From assembly GCF_012911935.1 (NCBI RefSeq), contig NZ_JAAXLA010000005.1:62001-126000 (forward strand): a stretch of DNA of 64,000 nucleotides, written 5' to 3'. The notes beneath the pieces were generated by a model. It saw nothing but the letters and a program-made list of their open reading frames with translations, searched no databases and was not told where the DNA came from. Positions 17,885 to 26,231 of this stretch are shown here, piece by piece (positions within the stretch are counted from its first letter, which is position 1; each line of letters starts with the position of its first letter). Origin of the DNA: Pseudonocardia acidicola (GTDB taxonomy: Bacteria; Actinomycetota; Actinomycetes; Mycobacteriales; Pseudonocardiaceae). Both the position numbers and the translations under genes were made by a program.

Positions 17885-18420
17885 TCAGGCGGCCGCGGCG
17901 TGGGCGGCGGCCAGGCTCATCGCCTTGAGCCCGTTGCGCTCGAGCTCGTAGGCCGCGTCGGCGTCGGTGAGGGTCTGCGCGGCGCTGGTGACCACGTGCA
18001 GGACCCCGCCGCTGGTGCGGTCCCCGCCGCCCGCATCACCCCGCCGCCGTCGCCGTCGGCCAGGCCGCGGACGAGGAACCGGCGGCCGGGCTCGTCGCGC
18101 AGCCAGGCGTTCACGTTGGCGTCGTAGAGGTCGATCTTGTGCTCGCGCAGCCGCCGCAGGTAGGCGACCGGGATGGCGAGCTTGTCGGCGATGCCGGTGT
18201 CGGCCAGCGCGGTCGGGCGCAGCAGCGCGTGGCCGCGGGTGACCCCGTCCGGGCTGAGCACCGGCTCGCCGGCGCCGTCGACGCGCAGCGCCCCGCCGAC
18301 CGCGGTGAGGTCCCGGGCCGGGGCGACGACGTCGAGCTTGGCGGCGTGCTGGGCGCGCAGCAGCGCGACCAGGTCGGCCAGGTTCGCGTTGCGGGTGGTC
18401 AGGATCTCGGTCGCGCTCAT
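17885..18420 (-). pseudogene. DUF932-like plasmid/phage protein, frameshifted and shortened
   Basis: From ATG 18420 the frame gives MSATEILTTRNANLADLVAL, LLRAQHAAKLDVVAPARDLT, TGIADKLAIPVAYLRRLREH and KIDLYDANVNAWLRDEPGRR then FLVRGLADGDGGG, the N-terminal part of DUF932-type proteins common on actinobacterial plasmids and phages. Near 18000-18050, in a C/G run, the reading moves to another frame, which ends VLHVVTSAAQTLTDADAAYE, LERNGLKAMSLAAAHAAAA. Family members are roughly twice this length, so there is an internal deletion as well as the frameshift. Confidence 0.55.
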
Positions 18421-18946
18421 CGCGTGCTCCTCGCAGCGGGTCGGGAGCGCCCCGGGCCGGGGGAGTGGCCCGGGGCGGCCCCACCACCTGCGGTGGGGCG
18501 TGACTCGCCGGCACGCCGGGCGCGGGCAGGGCGAGGGGCCGCGCTCGCCCGATCGGTGTGAGGTCACGACGTCCAGGCCGCAGCGCTCCCCGGTCCGCAG
18601 CGGTGACCTCACCCGTATCGGAGCGGGCAGGCGGGGCATCGCCGACGAGCCGCGACGGGCGGGCAGAGTCACCACGCCCCCACCGCGGTGGGGCCGGCCC
18701 GACCGCGTCCATACCGCCCGGCAACCCGACCAGCAGGGCCCGCACATGCGTAAGGCCGTGCTCCCGGTATCCCCCGGGTCACACGGCCTCGCGACTCGCG
18801 GCACGCCCACGACGTCCCGCTGAACCGTGAGCGTAGCGGCGCCCGGCTCGTTCCCGCGTCGCGCGGCCCTGAAGTGTCGGGGCGGCGTGGCACGGTAGCC
18901 GCATGATCACAGCTCTGCCCACCCGACGGCGGGCGGAGGTCCTGCG
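18421..18946. other. 526-nt gap with hairpin repeat
   Basis: Apart from the second hairpin repeat (18748-18799) no gene is evident. It separates the minus-strand accessory block from + genes and probably contains promoters in both directions; GGAGGT at 18935-18940 belongs to the next reading frame. Confidence 0.4.
18748..18799. repeat. Hairpin repeat, copy 2
   Basis: AGGCCGTG (18753-18760) and CACGGCCT (18782-18789) form the stem; about 50 nt match copy 1 at 15535-15586, including the flanks. This copy is not attached to a gene. Confidence 0.7.
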
Positions 18947-19510
18947 GTGAGCGCCGGGGAGCCGCTCGACCGGCCGCGCCGGTCGAGGCGATCACCATCT
19001 CCGCGGCCCCGGGCGTGGTGCGCGACGCGGCCCTCCCTGGGCTCGGCGCACTGGCCACCCTGATCCGCGTGCCTCGATCACCGTCCACACCAGCGACCCT
19101 CACGCCGGCGCCGAGCTGATCGACGTGGTCTTGGCGGCCATGCTGAGCCACGGCTTCGCGCTGCTCGCGTCGATACGGCGCAGCTGGCCGAGCTCCCCGT
19201 GCTCCACGGGTGGGCCGCGCTGCTCGACCCCGCTGGCCACCGGGTGGAGATCATCGCGCCGGACGGAGGCTTCTACGACGGCGACCTGGGGGCGGCCGTG
19301 CCGCACGGCCGGCACCAGGCGCTCACCGATCGGGGCCTGCTCGTCGTGCTCGTCGCCAGCGACGTCGACCTGACCGCGACCGACCGCACCGCGCGGATCA
19401 CGGCCGCGCAGCGGATCGGGGGCGTGGTCGGGGCCCAGGTAGCGGTCCGACCCGGCCCTGGTGAGCAACAGCCCACGCAGCAAACGCAGACAGACGTGGA
19501 GACGGAGCAG
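18947..19510 (+). pseudogene. Frameshifted hypothetical gene
   Basis: A GTG at 18947 with GGAGGT six nt upstream starts a frame that breaks almost at once. Protein-like segments then occur in different frames: VEAITISAAPGVVRDAALPG, ELIDVVLAAMLSHGFALLAS and HGWAALLDPAGHRVEIIAPD, with LTDRGLLVVLVASDVDLTAT following. At least two single-base shifts separate them. I do not recognise the family. The last segment is in frame with the Cys-rich protein beginning at 19514, so the two may once have been one gene. Confidence 0.45.
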
Positions 19511-19513
19511 CCC

Positions 19514-19897
19514 ATGAGCGACGACGAGCGGTGCGTCCACGACTTCCTGCCCGGGCAGTGCGCCCTGTGCAAGGCCCCACCACCGGGCGTGCGGCCCAAG
19601 GGCTACCGCATCCGGGGCGGCAGCGCCTACCACAACGACCGGGACTGTCCGTGGCTCGCCGCCGGCCAGAACTGGGCGCACCGGGCCGGGCTCCAGCTCC
19701 ACGACATCGCACCCATCAGCTGGGCCGACGCGGAAACCCTCCTGGCACCGTGCCGCCACTGCTGCGACCCGCAGCGCCCTCCAGCGCGGCCCGGGTCCGC
19801 CCGCGCGGGGGCGTCTGGCGCGCGCCGCGGGCCCTGCCCGCGGCGCTCCGCACCCCGTGACCCACGACCGCAACCCACCCCTCGAGGCGGGCTCTGA
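19514..19897 (+). CDS. Cys/His-rich small protein, possible zinc binder
   Basis: The 127-residue frame from ATG 19514 has CVHDFLPGQCALCK (C-x8-C-x2-C) near the start and DCPWLAAGQNWAHRAG then CRHCC further on, with enough Cys/His for one or two zinc sites. The last 35 residues are Arg/Pro/Gly-rich and may be an over-read. It is in frame with the decayed gene upstream, so it may be that gene's surviving C-terminal domain rather than a separate product. A GGAG lies about 10 nt before the ATG. Function unknown. Confidence 0.45.
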   Translation: MSDDERCVHDFLPGQCALCKAPPPGVRPKGYRIRGGSAYHNDRDCPWLAAGQNWAHRAGLQLHDIAPISWADAETLLAPCRHCCDPQRPPARPGSARAGASGARRGPCPRRSAPRDPRPQPTPRGGL

Positions 19898-19979
19898 TCT
19901 GCGGTTCTGCCGCGCAGGCGACCATCAGCCGACGCTGTCCCGACGGTTTGTTGTCGGTGCCCGGCCCCACACTGATCAC

Positions 19980-20666
19980 ATGGTTTCCCCGGAGGAGGCG
20001 GGTACCCGGGCGGCCGACGGGCCCGGGTGGCGGGATCTCGCGGCGAACGTGCCGGGCATCAGCATCACCCACGAGGCCGCCCGCCGCCGGCACGCCGAAG
20101 GGGCCGGGGCGGACCGGTCCTGGCGGATCGGCGCGGACGGCGAGCACGTCATCGCCGGCCTGCTGGCCGAGCTGGCCACCCCGTCCCGGCTGGACCGGCT
20201 GCGCCGGCGCGGACCACGCTGGCGGGTGCTGCACTCGGTGCCGATCGGGCACGGCCGCGCCGACATCGACCACGTGCTGGTCGGCCCGCCCGGGGTCGTC
20301 ACGATCAACACCAAGCATCACCACCGCGGCCGGCTCGTGGTCGAGAGCCATCGACTCATCGTCAACGGCCGCCGCACCGACTACATCACCCGCTCGCAGG
20401 CCGAGGGCGCATCCGCCACACGGGCGCTGCAAGCAGCACTCCACTACCTCGGGGAGCGCGAGCTGGCCCGCCAGCTCACCGTGCGGCCGATGATCGCAGT
20501 GGTCGGCGGAGTGCTGCAGGTCTGGGACTGGCCCGGCGACGTCAGCATCGTCACGACCACCTCGCTGCTCCGCGGGCTGCGCGCACTGCCCGGCCGATTC
20601 GACGCCCGCGAGGTCGACGCGATCTACGAGATCGCGCGGCGCTCCACCACGTGGCTCCACGTCTGA
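19980..20666 (+). CDS. NERD-domain (nuclease-related) protein
   Basis: From ATG 19980 the 228-residue protein carries a NERD domain: GADGEHVIAGLLAEL, then WRVLHSVPIGHGRADIDHVL, VGPPGVVTINTKHHHRGRLV and the later FDAREVDAIYEIARRST. The E...D...E/T-x-K pattern corresponds to the restriction-endonuclease-like core (K within INTKHH). NERD proteins are predicted DNA-processing enzymes often found on mobile elements. An in-frame GTG at 19857 would add 41 non-conserved residues. A genuine nuclease activity is inferred only. Confidence 0.7.
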   Translation: MVSPEEAGTRAADGPGWRDLAANVPGISITHEAARRRHAEGAGADRSWRIGADGEHVIAGLLAELATPSRLDRLRRRGPRWRVLHSVPIGHGRADIDHVLVGPPGVVTINTKHHHRGRLVVESHRLIVNGRRTDYITRSQAEGASATRALQAALHYLGERELARQLTVRPMIAVVGGVLQVWDWPGDVSIVTTTSLLRGLRALPGRFDAREVDAIYEIARRSTTWLHV

Positions 20667-20702
20667 CCACGAGGACCCGGTCGCCCCAGCCCGCCGCGGT
20701 GA

Positions 20703-20891
20703 TCAGGCCGGGCCGTAGGCGATCGACGTGCCCGGCGGGGCCGGGGTGTCCGGGTCGGTCACCGGTTCCCCGTTCAGCCACACCCGGCCCGCGGCCAACA
20801 TCGACTCGAACCGCTCCGGGTTCATCTTCGCGGCCAACACCCGCTCTCGTACTGTCCGCGGCTTCTCCACCTGCTGCCCGTCCTCGGCCAC
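20703..20891 (-). CDS. Small conserved protein, S4-like
   Basis: The 62-residue protein has the core NPERFESMLAAGRVWLNGEP then VTDPDTPAPPGTSIAYGPA. The RxxxGxVxxNG pattern resembles the RNA-binding S4 fold seen in small actinobacterial proteins, but it is too short for certainty. It converges on the NERD gene with 36 nt between their stops. Confidence 0.45.
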   Translation of the reverse strand: MAEDGQQVEKPRTVRERVLAAKMNPERFESMLAAGRVWLNGEPVTDPDTPAPPGTSIAYGPA

Positions 20892-21143
20892 GGCTCCCAG
20901 CTGACGTCACCACGGGGCCGGCGCAGGGGGCCGAGGCAGCAGCATGGCCCTTCCGAGTCCTCTGCGGACTCGGCCCCGCCGGCGCCGGCTATGAACCCCC
21001 ACCCGCCGACCAGCAGGACGCGAGTAACCCCTCATCAATCGGCGTCGGACACCGGTCGATCAGTCCGAGTGGAGCGACGCACGCAATGCCGCGACCTTGC
21101 GTGCCATCCCGGGCAGGCTCGGCGCGTCACCGATGCCGGTGTA

Positions 21144-21155
21144 GAACATATGTTC
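21144..21155. promoter_or_regulatory. Candidate LexA (SOS) box
   Basis: GAACATATGTTC is a perfect 12-bp palindrome matching the Gram-positive/actinobacterial LexA consensus GAAC-N4-GTTC; the following bases (GAG) also suit. It lies about 85 nt before the GTG at 21239. DNA-damage control of that gene is inferred. Confidence 0.55.
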
Positions 21156-21181
21156 GAGTCTTGTGCTACTGTCCGGTCGCG

Positions 21182-21212
21182 GCGTCCGGGGTGGGGGAAG
21201 CACCCCGGACGC
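21182..21212 (+). terminator. 12-bp perfect hairpin in leader
   Basis: GCGTCCGGGGTG (21182-21193) pairs fully with CACCCCGGACGC (21201-21212) across a 7-nt loop. It sits between the LexA-like box and the GGAGGAG of the gene at 21239. No T-run follows, so it could be a leader structure rather than a terminator. Confidence 0.45.
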
Positions 21213-21238
21213 CACACCGCGTCGGAGGAGCCTTGGCC

Positions 21239-21507
21239 GTGGGCAGCGACAGTCGCTACGACCGGAACCGGCGGTGGGGGATCGCGAGGCTACCGAGGCC
21301 CGCGCGTTGCACACCATCGCCGAGCTGCTCGCCGGTCACCCCGGGCTCGTGACCGACCGGGCCGCCGCGGGACAGATCGCGCACATACTGCACAACACCG
21401 CGATCGAGCTGGACGCGGGCCGGCGGGTGCCGAACGAGGTACGCCGCGCGGTGCGGGCGCTGGCCGACGCGCTGCGCGTGGCGCTGGACCCGCGCGGGCG
21501 AACCTGA
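21239..21507 (+). pseudogene. Small hypothetical gene with a G-run frameshift
   Basis: GTG 21239 has an excellent GGAGGAG eight nt upstream and reads VGSDSRYDRNRRWG. At the run of five Gs (about 21275-21281) the frame is lost; one extra G would continue it as DREATEARALHTIAELLAGH, VTDRAAAGQIAHILHNTAIE and EVRRAVRALADALRVALD to the stop at 21507, a complete small helical protein of about 90 residues. It could be a real mutation, a sequencing slip or slippage-based switching. The family is unknown to me. Confidence 0.5.
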
Positions 21508-22181
21508 CCACGGCAAACGGCGGGGAACCCCGGGCGGGCCTGCGCCTGGGGTCAGCCGCGCGCAACGTGGTGACGGGGAACGTGGCCTGCGCGTCGTCGA
21601 CGTGCCGGCTCAGCTTCGGCCGGTGACGAGGTGGGCGGTGGCCTGGCCGTAGAACCGACACCGGCATCCCGCACGCGCCGGGCGGCGACGCCCCCGCATC
21701 CGGGGTTCCGGCGCCACCTGCTGGGATCGGCGCACAAGACCCCGAGCGCCCTGCCGCCGGGGCCGGGGCGGCGCGCGGTGCTCATGCGACCGCGGCGCGG
21801 GGTCAGCGGCCCTGACCGGGCTTCGGTGACGGTGGCGGGGGCGGTGTGGCGGGTCGTCGTCCGTTGCCGGTGCACATGTCGCGAGTCCCTCCACCTGGGC
21901 CGGCCGCGGTGGTGGTGCAGGCCGGCGTCTCTGCAAATCGGTGGCCGCCGGGGTCTGGGGCGGGAATGTCGTCGGAACATACCGCACGGTATGAGATGTG
22001 GGCCACACTTGATCGCCCGAATGTCCGGGCGTCCGCCGCGCGCTTGCGTCCGAACGGCGAAAGATGGAAGAACGGCCACCCGGACACAGGGCGCGACACG
22101 GTACGAAAGGCCGGGGTTCCCCGGCCGCCGACGGGGTCTCGCCGGTACCGTCCGCACACGACGATCGGCGGCGGATCGGGG
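21508..22181. other. 674-nt gap upstream of the TetR gene
   Basis: No convincing gene is seen. The sequence from about 21950 to 22100 is less G/C-rich and holds the 16-nt palindrome at 21978-21993. It is probably the regulatory region of the downstream TetR gene and perhaps of a lost divergent gene. Confidence 0.4.
21978..21993. promoter_or_regulatory. Candidate autoregulatory element (ARE) for the TetR receptor
   Basis: CATACCG-CA-CGGTATG has perfect 7-bp arms and is preceded by AA, giving AACATACC...GGTATG. This is close to the ARE sites bound by gamma-butyrolactone receptors (ScbR/ArpA type). It lies about 190 nt upstream of a ScbR-like TetR gene. Binding is inferred. Confidence 0.55.
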
Positions 22182-22913
22182 GTGCGGGTGGACGCGGATG
22201 CGGGCGGAGACGACACCACTCCCGGGGTTCCGGCGGCCGAGCGGACGCCCGACCGCGCGCGCGTCACCCGGCGGGCCCTGCTGATCGCCGCGGCCGACCA
22301 GTTCTACGCCGCCGGCTACCACGGCGCGTCGCTAAGCGAGATCGTCGCCGCCGCCGGGGTGACCAAGGGCGCGCTGTATTTCCACTTTCCCGGCAAACGC
22401 GTCCTTGCCGAGGCGGTCATCGCGGAGGTGAAGGCCACCTTTATCGCGGGGGTCGCCGAGGTCACCGGGCGCGGCCTGGACCCGCTCGACACGCTGCTTG
22501 TCGAATCCGACCAGGCCGTGGCGCGCCTGCTCGGCGACCCCATCGTGCGCGGCGGCACCCGGCTGCTGCACGATCCGCTGCTGCGCTCGCTGCAGACTGC
22601 CAACCTCGCCGGCCGCCAGTACGGCTACGCCGAGTCGGTCATCGTCACCCAACTCACCGCCGCCGCGCAGGCCGGGCTGCTGCGCCCCGGCCTCGACGCC
22701 ACCCGGCGCACCCAGCTGGCCCAGTGGATCGTCGCCACGATCGCCGGGCACCACACGATCTGCGATCTCACCGGCGCCGATGCCGAGTTGTGGGACCGCG
22801 TCACCGCGATGTGGCAAGCCCTCCTCCCGATGATCGCCATCGACCCGTGGCTGGATCGCTGGCGCCGCAGCGACTGGTGCCGCCGACCCCGGCCCCTTCG
22901 CACCCCGACCTGA
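22182..22913 (+). CDS. TetR regulator of the gamma-butyrolactone receptor type (ScbR-like)
   Basis: The helix-turn-helix is clear: RVTRRALLIAAADQFYAAGY, HGASLSEIVAAAGVTKGALY then FHFPGKRVLAEAVI, with the GVTKGALYFHFPxK signature shared by ScbR/ArpA-like receptors. The roughly 150-residue ligand-binding domain follows (GRGLDPLDTLLVESDQAVAR, DPIVRGGTRLL). Total length from GTG 22182 is 243 residues; GTG 22188 is equally possible. Such proteins release DNA on binding gamma-butyrolactone-type signals. No antibiotic cluster or butyrolactone synthase is in the window, so its targets are open. Confidence 0.75.
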   Translation: MRVDADAGGDDTTPGVPAAERTPDRARVTRRALLIAAADQFYAAGYHGASLSEIVAAAGVTKGALYFHFPGKRVLAEAVIAEVKATFIAGVAEVTGRGLDPLDTLLVESDQAVARLLGDPIVRGGTRLLHDPLLRSLQTANLAGRQYGYAESVIVTQLTAAAQAGLLRPGLDATRRTQLAQWIVATIAGHHTICDLTGADAELWDRVTAMWQALLPMIAIDPWLDRWRRSDWCRRPRPLRTPT

Positions 22914-23613
22914 GCGCCCCACCAACCGCACCGGGAAGGCCACCGGCGGCCCCTACCGCAGACGCGATCACCCGCGGTGCCCCCGACGCCGCGGGGACTA
23001 CTCAGGCCCTGGAAAGTTGGGGGGTTCGCGTCTCGACGTGGTGAATGGAGGCTCAGAGCGACTGGGCCGGTCATGGTCGAGCGACGGAGCTTGCGCAGCT
23101 CGTCGGCTATCTGGTCGCGGACCTGCACCTCGTGATGTGGCGCGCGGCGGTCGCCCTTCTTGGGGGGCTCGCCGGGGATGGAGAAGTGCCGGGTCCGCGC
23201 TGCGCGCCCGGTACCGATGCCACCGGCCGGCCCCGCTCTCCAGGTACCCGTCCACGGACAACATCCTCGTCCGGCTGGTGAGGGCTGCCGAGGTGGCCTT
23301 TCTCCGCTGGCGTCTCTGCAGGTCAGCTGGGCCACCGGCTCGAGCTCCCCGAGCCGCCTACAGCCCCAACATGGTGGCGACGTTGTCCTCCCACGCGGTC
23401 TCGGCCCGCACGTAGGCGCCGAGGGCGGCCAGCGCGACGACAGGAAGGCTGGGGCGTGGATGGCGGGCCGAGAACGCCGCATGCCCGGCGAGCGATCGTT
23501 GGTCTGGCGCCGACGAACAGGTTTCCCCGTGGCTGGGGCCTGGGCTGCGAACCCGGCGCTCGCTGTGTCCCGGACGTCGCTCGTATCCGCAACACACACC
23601 GGAGGTGATCGCA
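22914..23613. other. 700-nt gap with degenerate coding traces
   Basis: On the minus strand, 23000-23190 yields HFSIPGEPPKKGDRRAPHHE, VQVRDQIADELRKLRRSTMT and 23345-23440 yields VVALAALGAYVRAETAWEDN then VATMLGL. Both are protein-like but not continuous with a start or each other. They are best read as remnants of lost genes; I cannot name the families. Confidence 0.35.
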
Positions 23614-24090
23614 GTGGCCGCGAGGTGGTCAGAGGTCTTCACACGATCTCGGATGAGCCCCGGGGTGTTCGGCGTCAGCGCTGACTATCGGGCGGCCGTA
23701 CGTGACTGGCTGGCGCAGCAGGATGTCCCCTCCCTGGTCAGCCGCGGCATGTATGCGTCCACGGTGTACGGCTGGGCGGTGCTGGACGGGGGCATCACCG
23801 AAATTCATCGCTACGGGTGGGCTTCGTTGCCGTCGGAAGTCCGCGTGGTGGGGTGGCAGACCCTGCGCCTGCTCATCGACCAGCTCGTCCTGATGGGGCC
23901 CACACGGGTTCTGCCCGGCGAGGTGTTCATCGCCACCGCGGAGCTGCGCCGCCGCCACGCCGGCCAGGCTGCGCGGGACGAGGCGGCCCAGCGGCGCGCC
24001 GAGCTGCTGGCCTCGTGCGTGGACGGGACGACGATGCGGGCGGGGACGTGGCGGCCGCCGCGGCGGTCGACGTCGGCGGGGACGAGCTGA
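23614..24090 (+). CDS. Hypothetical protein
   Basis: GTG 23614 has GGAGGTGAT (23601-23609) at ideal spacing. The 158-residue protein reads VAARWSEVFTRSRMSPGVFG, then GITEIHRYGWASLPSEVRVV and AELRRRHAGQAARDEAAQRR; the last 25 residues are low-complexity and may result from a lost stop codon. No domain is recognised. A minus-strand membrane-protein-like frame overlaps its 3' end. Confidence 0.5.
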   Translation: MAARWSEVFTRSRMSPGVFGVSADYRAAVRDWLAQQDVPSLVSRGMYASTVYGWAVLDGGITEIHRYGWASLPSEVRVVGWQTLRLLIDQLVLMGPTRVLPGEVFIATAELRRRHAGQAARDEAAQRRAELLASCVDGTTMRAGTWRPPRRSTSAGTS

Positions 24091-24250
24091 TCGCGTTGCC
24101 GATGGCGCTGATCACCAGCAGCCCACCTACGACACCCAGACTGATCTTGACCCAGCGCTTCGCTGGAACCTCCGTCGCGCGCGTCCCGAGGAAGGGGAGC
24201 GCGTCGATCGGAGCATCGCACCGGGCGGGCAGTGTGTTTCCGGTGGACAC
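23927..24250 (-). pseudogene. Possible truncated single-pass membrane protein
   Basis: The frame has a charged N-terminus followed by one convincing membrane helix (WVKISLGVVGGLLVISAIGN) and a Ser/Thr/Ala-rich stretch, like the start of a secreted or anchored protein. It overlaps the tail of the + gene and its C-terminal half is low-complexity, so it is probably a remnant. Confidence 0.3.
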
Positions 24251-24255
24251 GCGAG

Positions 24256-24281
24256 AGCCCCCGCACCCTGGGGCGGGGGCT
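24256..24281. terminator. Hairpin terminator
   Basis: AGCCCCCGC (24256-24264) pairs perfectly with GCGGGGGCT (24273-24281) across 8 nt. It lies immediately after the stop of the minus-strand gene at 24298. Confidence 0.6.
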
Positions 24282-24297
24282 CCGCGTGCGAGAGGAG

Positions 24298-24843
24298 TCA
24301 GGATTCCGAGCGGGCCGGTCTGCCCGCCACGGTGCGGCGCGTCTGCGCGTAGTTCTCGACCTGGCCCTTGATGTACCAGCCGGGGACGACGGGCTCGGGA
24401 AAGTTCGGCCGCTTGCCGGCGCGCGCCTCGGCCTGCATCTCCGACCAGCGCTGCTGGCTGACCTTGCAGATCTCGGCTGCTTCCTTCGTCGACGCGAGCT
24501 CGGGGATGCCGGACGGCAGGCTGCGGCGACGGTCCAGCTCGGTCTCCGACAGCGCGGCCAGTTCCTCGGTCCGGATCTCGGTGTCCTCGTCGACCGCGTG
24601 GACGGCGGCGTAGGCGTAGTGCTCGAGCGCGGAGAGTCGGTGGCCATAGTCGCCTTCGATGTCGGCGCCGATGAGCCAGCCGAGGAGCAGGCCGTCGTCG
24701 CCCCAGGTGGCCATGAGCAGCTGGCCGGACATCTTGCCGGCGATCTGTTCGCCGACTCGGTAGGCGGCTGATGAGTCGGGGATGGTCGGCCGGTCCGCGG
24801 TGACGTGGACGCTGAGGCTCGTGATCGGCATGCGGCTGATCAT
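24298..24843 (-). CDS. Hypothetical protein with excisionase-like DNA-binding segment
   Basis: The 181-residue protein has an N-terminal half MPITSLSVHVTADRPTIPDS..YRVGEQIAGKMSGQLLMATW of unknown type and a C-terminal segment ELASTKEAAEICKVSQQRWS, EMQAEARAGKRPNFPEPVVP, GWYIKGQVENYAQTRRTV. That segment has the layout of AlpA/excisionase-type winged helices: an AAEICxVSxQRW helix, then a proline-rich turn and GWYIKGQVE in place of the usual W...DVxxW. The start may be ATG 24843 or ATG 24831. A DNA-binding role is inferred. It is divergent from the TPR-like gene across motif copy A. Confidence 0.5.
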   Translation of the reverse strand: MISRMPITSLSVHVTADRPTIPDSSAAYRVGEQIAGKMSGQLLMATWGDDGLLLGWLIGADIEGDYGHRLSALEHYAYAAVHAVDEDTEIRTEELAALSETELDRRRSLPSGIPELASTKEAAEICKVSQQRWSEMQAEARAGKRPNFPEPVVPGWYIKGQVENYAQTRRTVAGRPARSES

Positions 24844-24903
24844 CGCACTTAACCCAGTAGCCCTACAAGGATTCAGCTCGGCGGGTCCACTGATCCCCTA
24901 GTT

Positions 24904-24932
24904 GAAAACGATTGCCGGTAATCAAACTTATG
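24904..24932 (+). promoter_or_regulatory. Recurrent 26-nt motif, copy A
   Basis: GAAAACGATTGCCGGTAATC followed by AAACTT and ATG. GGTAAT is 7 nt from the ATG, the spacing of a leaderless promoter. The ATG is the likely start of the TPR-like gene. Copies B, C and D are at 30238, 33188 and 49320. Confidence 0.6.
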
Positions 24933-25423
24933 ACAGTGAGCGAGCCAGAGCAGGACCAGGTGATGGCGGCGATCGTCGAGGCAATGGCGATGGGGCGCGG
25001 CGGGGACGCCGCTCACGCCCGCGCGCGGCTGGTCCTGCTGTGGGAACAGGTGGGCGTGCCGGAGATCCGCCGCATCGGTGCACGATCGGTCATTACCTGG
25101 CTGACCTGTGCGACGACGCCGCTGAGGCTCTGACCTGGGACGTGCGTGCACTGGACGGGGCCGACGCGTTGACCGACGACCGCGCCAAGGCGCACCACGC
25201 GTCGTTGAGCGTGGCCGGGTTCTACCCGTCGCTGCACCTCAACCTCGCCGACGACTACCGTCGGCTCGACTCGTTCGCCGCTGCGTCGCGGCACTTGGAC
25301 GAGGCGAGGCGACGGCTGGACGTCCTCGGCGACGATGCCTACGGCCAGACCGTGCGAGCCGGAGTCGACCACGTCGCCGCAGCGCTGGCTGCCAGCTCGA
25401 CCGAGCGGCTGCCGAGCCACTGA
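24930..25423 (+). pseudogene. TPR-type protein with one frameshift
   Basis: From ATG 24930 the frame reads MTVSEPEQDQVMAAIVEAMA through ARARLVLLWEQVG. At about 25050 it must shift to continue as PHRCTIGHYLADLCDDAAEA, LTWDVRALDGADALTDDRAK, AHHASLSVAGFYPSLHLNLA and DDYRRLDSFAAASRHLDEAR, a tetratricopeptide-like helical protein of about 160 residues widespread in actinomycetes, of unknown role. A single-base change restores it. The ATG coincides with the end of motif copy A, implying leaderless translation. Confidence 0.6.
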
Positions 25424-25516
25424 ATGTGTTCAGGGAGCCGGACCCGGTGACCTCCGTGCCGGGACCCACCATGGCCTCGGCCATGCCGGGCCCCCGCGCC
25501 TGCTGGCTTGAAGCGT

Positions 25517-26035
25517 TCAGGAGAGAGCGAACGGCGGTGGGCCGGTGACGGTCGCGCCCTTCGGCGCGAGCCAAGCCACCAGCTGCTGCACCTTCTCGTC
25601 CGGTACCGGTCCCGGCATAGGAAGCTCTCCGTCGAACGCCGATGAGTCAAGGACCGTGCCCGTCGCGGGATAGAACTCTTCGAAACCAGCCGGCGAGATG
25701 ATGAGGTAAAAGTGCGCTTGATCGGAGGCCACGCGGAAGGCGTGCTCGCGATTCGCGGGCAAGTGGAGGATCTGCCCGGCCTCCACCATCTGTGACTTGC
25801 CCTCGCACCATCCTTCGAGCGCGCCGTCGACCACGATGAACGTCTCAGACTCACGAGTGTGCAGGTGGCGTGGAGTCATGCATCCCAGCCGACCTCGCTC
25901 CTCCGCGACTGCGAAGTTGCCGCCCGTGGCCTGCCCCGGCAGCACGACCCGGACCAGAAAGCTGAGATGGTCGATGGTGGACACGCTCGACGGGTCAACA
26001 TGAACTGGCTGGCCAGCGGCTAACTGCGTCATCAC
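25517..26035 (-). CDS. Cupin-domain protein (quercetin-dioxygenase-like)
   Basis: The roughly 171-residue protein has cupin motif 1 in GCMTPRHLHTRESETFIVVD (P-R-H-x-H-x-x-x-x-E) and motif 2 in GQILHLPANREHAFRVASD, giving His/His/Glu/His metal ligands. ALEGWC lies between them. The C-terminal helical tail ends PPPFALS. Single-domain cupins of this type are small dioxygenases or ligand binders of unknown substrate. It may start at ATG 26032. It is not clearly in an operon. Confidence 0.75.
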   Translation of the reverse strand: MMTQLAAGQPVHVDPSSVSTIDHLSFLVRVVLPGQATGGNFAVAEERGRLGCMTPRHLHTRESETFIVVDGALEGWCEGKSQMVEAGQILHLPANREHAFRVASDQAHFYLIISPAGFEEFYPATGTVLDSSAFDGELPMPGPVPDEKVQQLVAWLAPKGATVTGPPPFALS

Positions 26036-26231
26036 GGCAGAGTAGCCAGGCGGTAGCCAGGCGGCAGCCCACTTTCTGCTGGCTGCTGGGGTCGGGCTCG
26101 GAATCGAGAACAGGCGTGCCGCATGTCTGCTCGCCTATCCGGATGCGCCCACCAGCGCGCGCACCGGGGCACCCAGAGCAGGCAGACGGCCGCGGACAGT
26201 GCCCCGGCCGCCGGCCACGCCCCGAGATCAG

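Larger units (their letters stand above)
20892..21238. other. 347-nt regulatory region
   Basis: It contains a LexA-like palindrome (21144-21155), a 12-bp perfect hairpin (21182-21212) and a strong GGAGGAG (21224-21230). On the minus strand the palindrome overlaps a short frame MFYTGIGDAPSLPG that recalls the start of YspA/SLOG-type proteins but stops after about 29 residues. Confidence 0.45.

Noticed and set aside
15850-17928. A + strand open frame of 692 codons
   Set aside because: It lies antisense to the Rv3235-like and 320-residue genes and is low-complexity Gly/Arg/Ala sequence.
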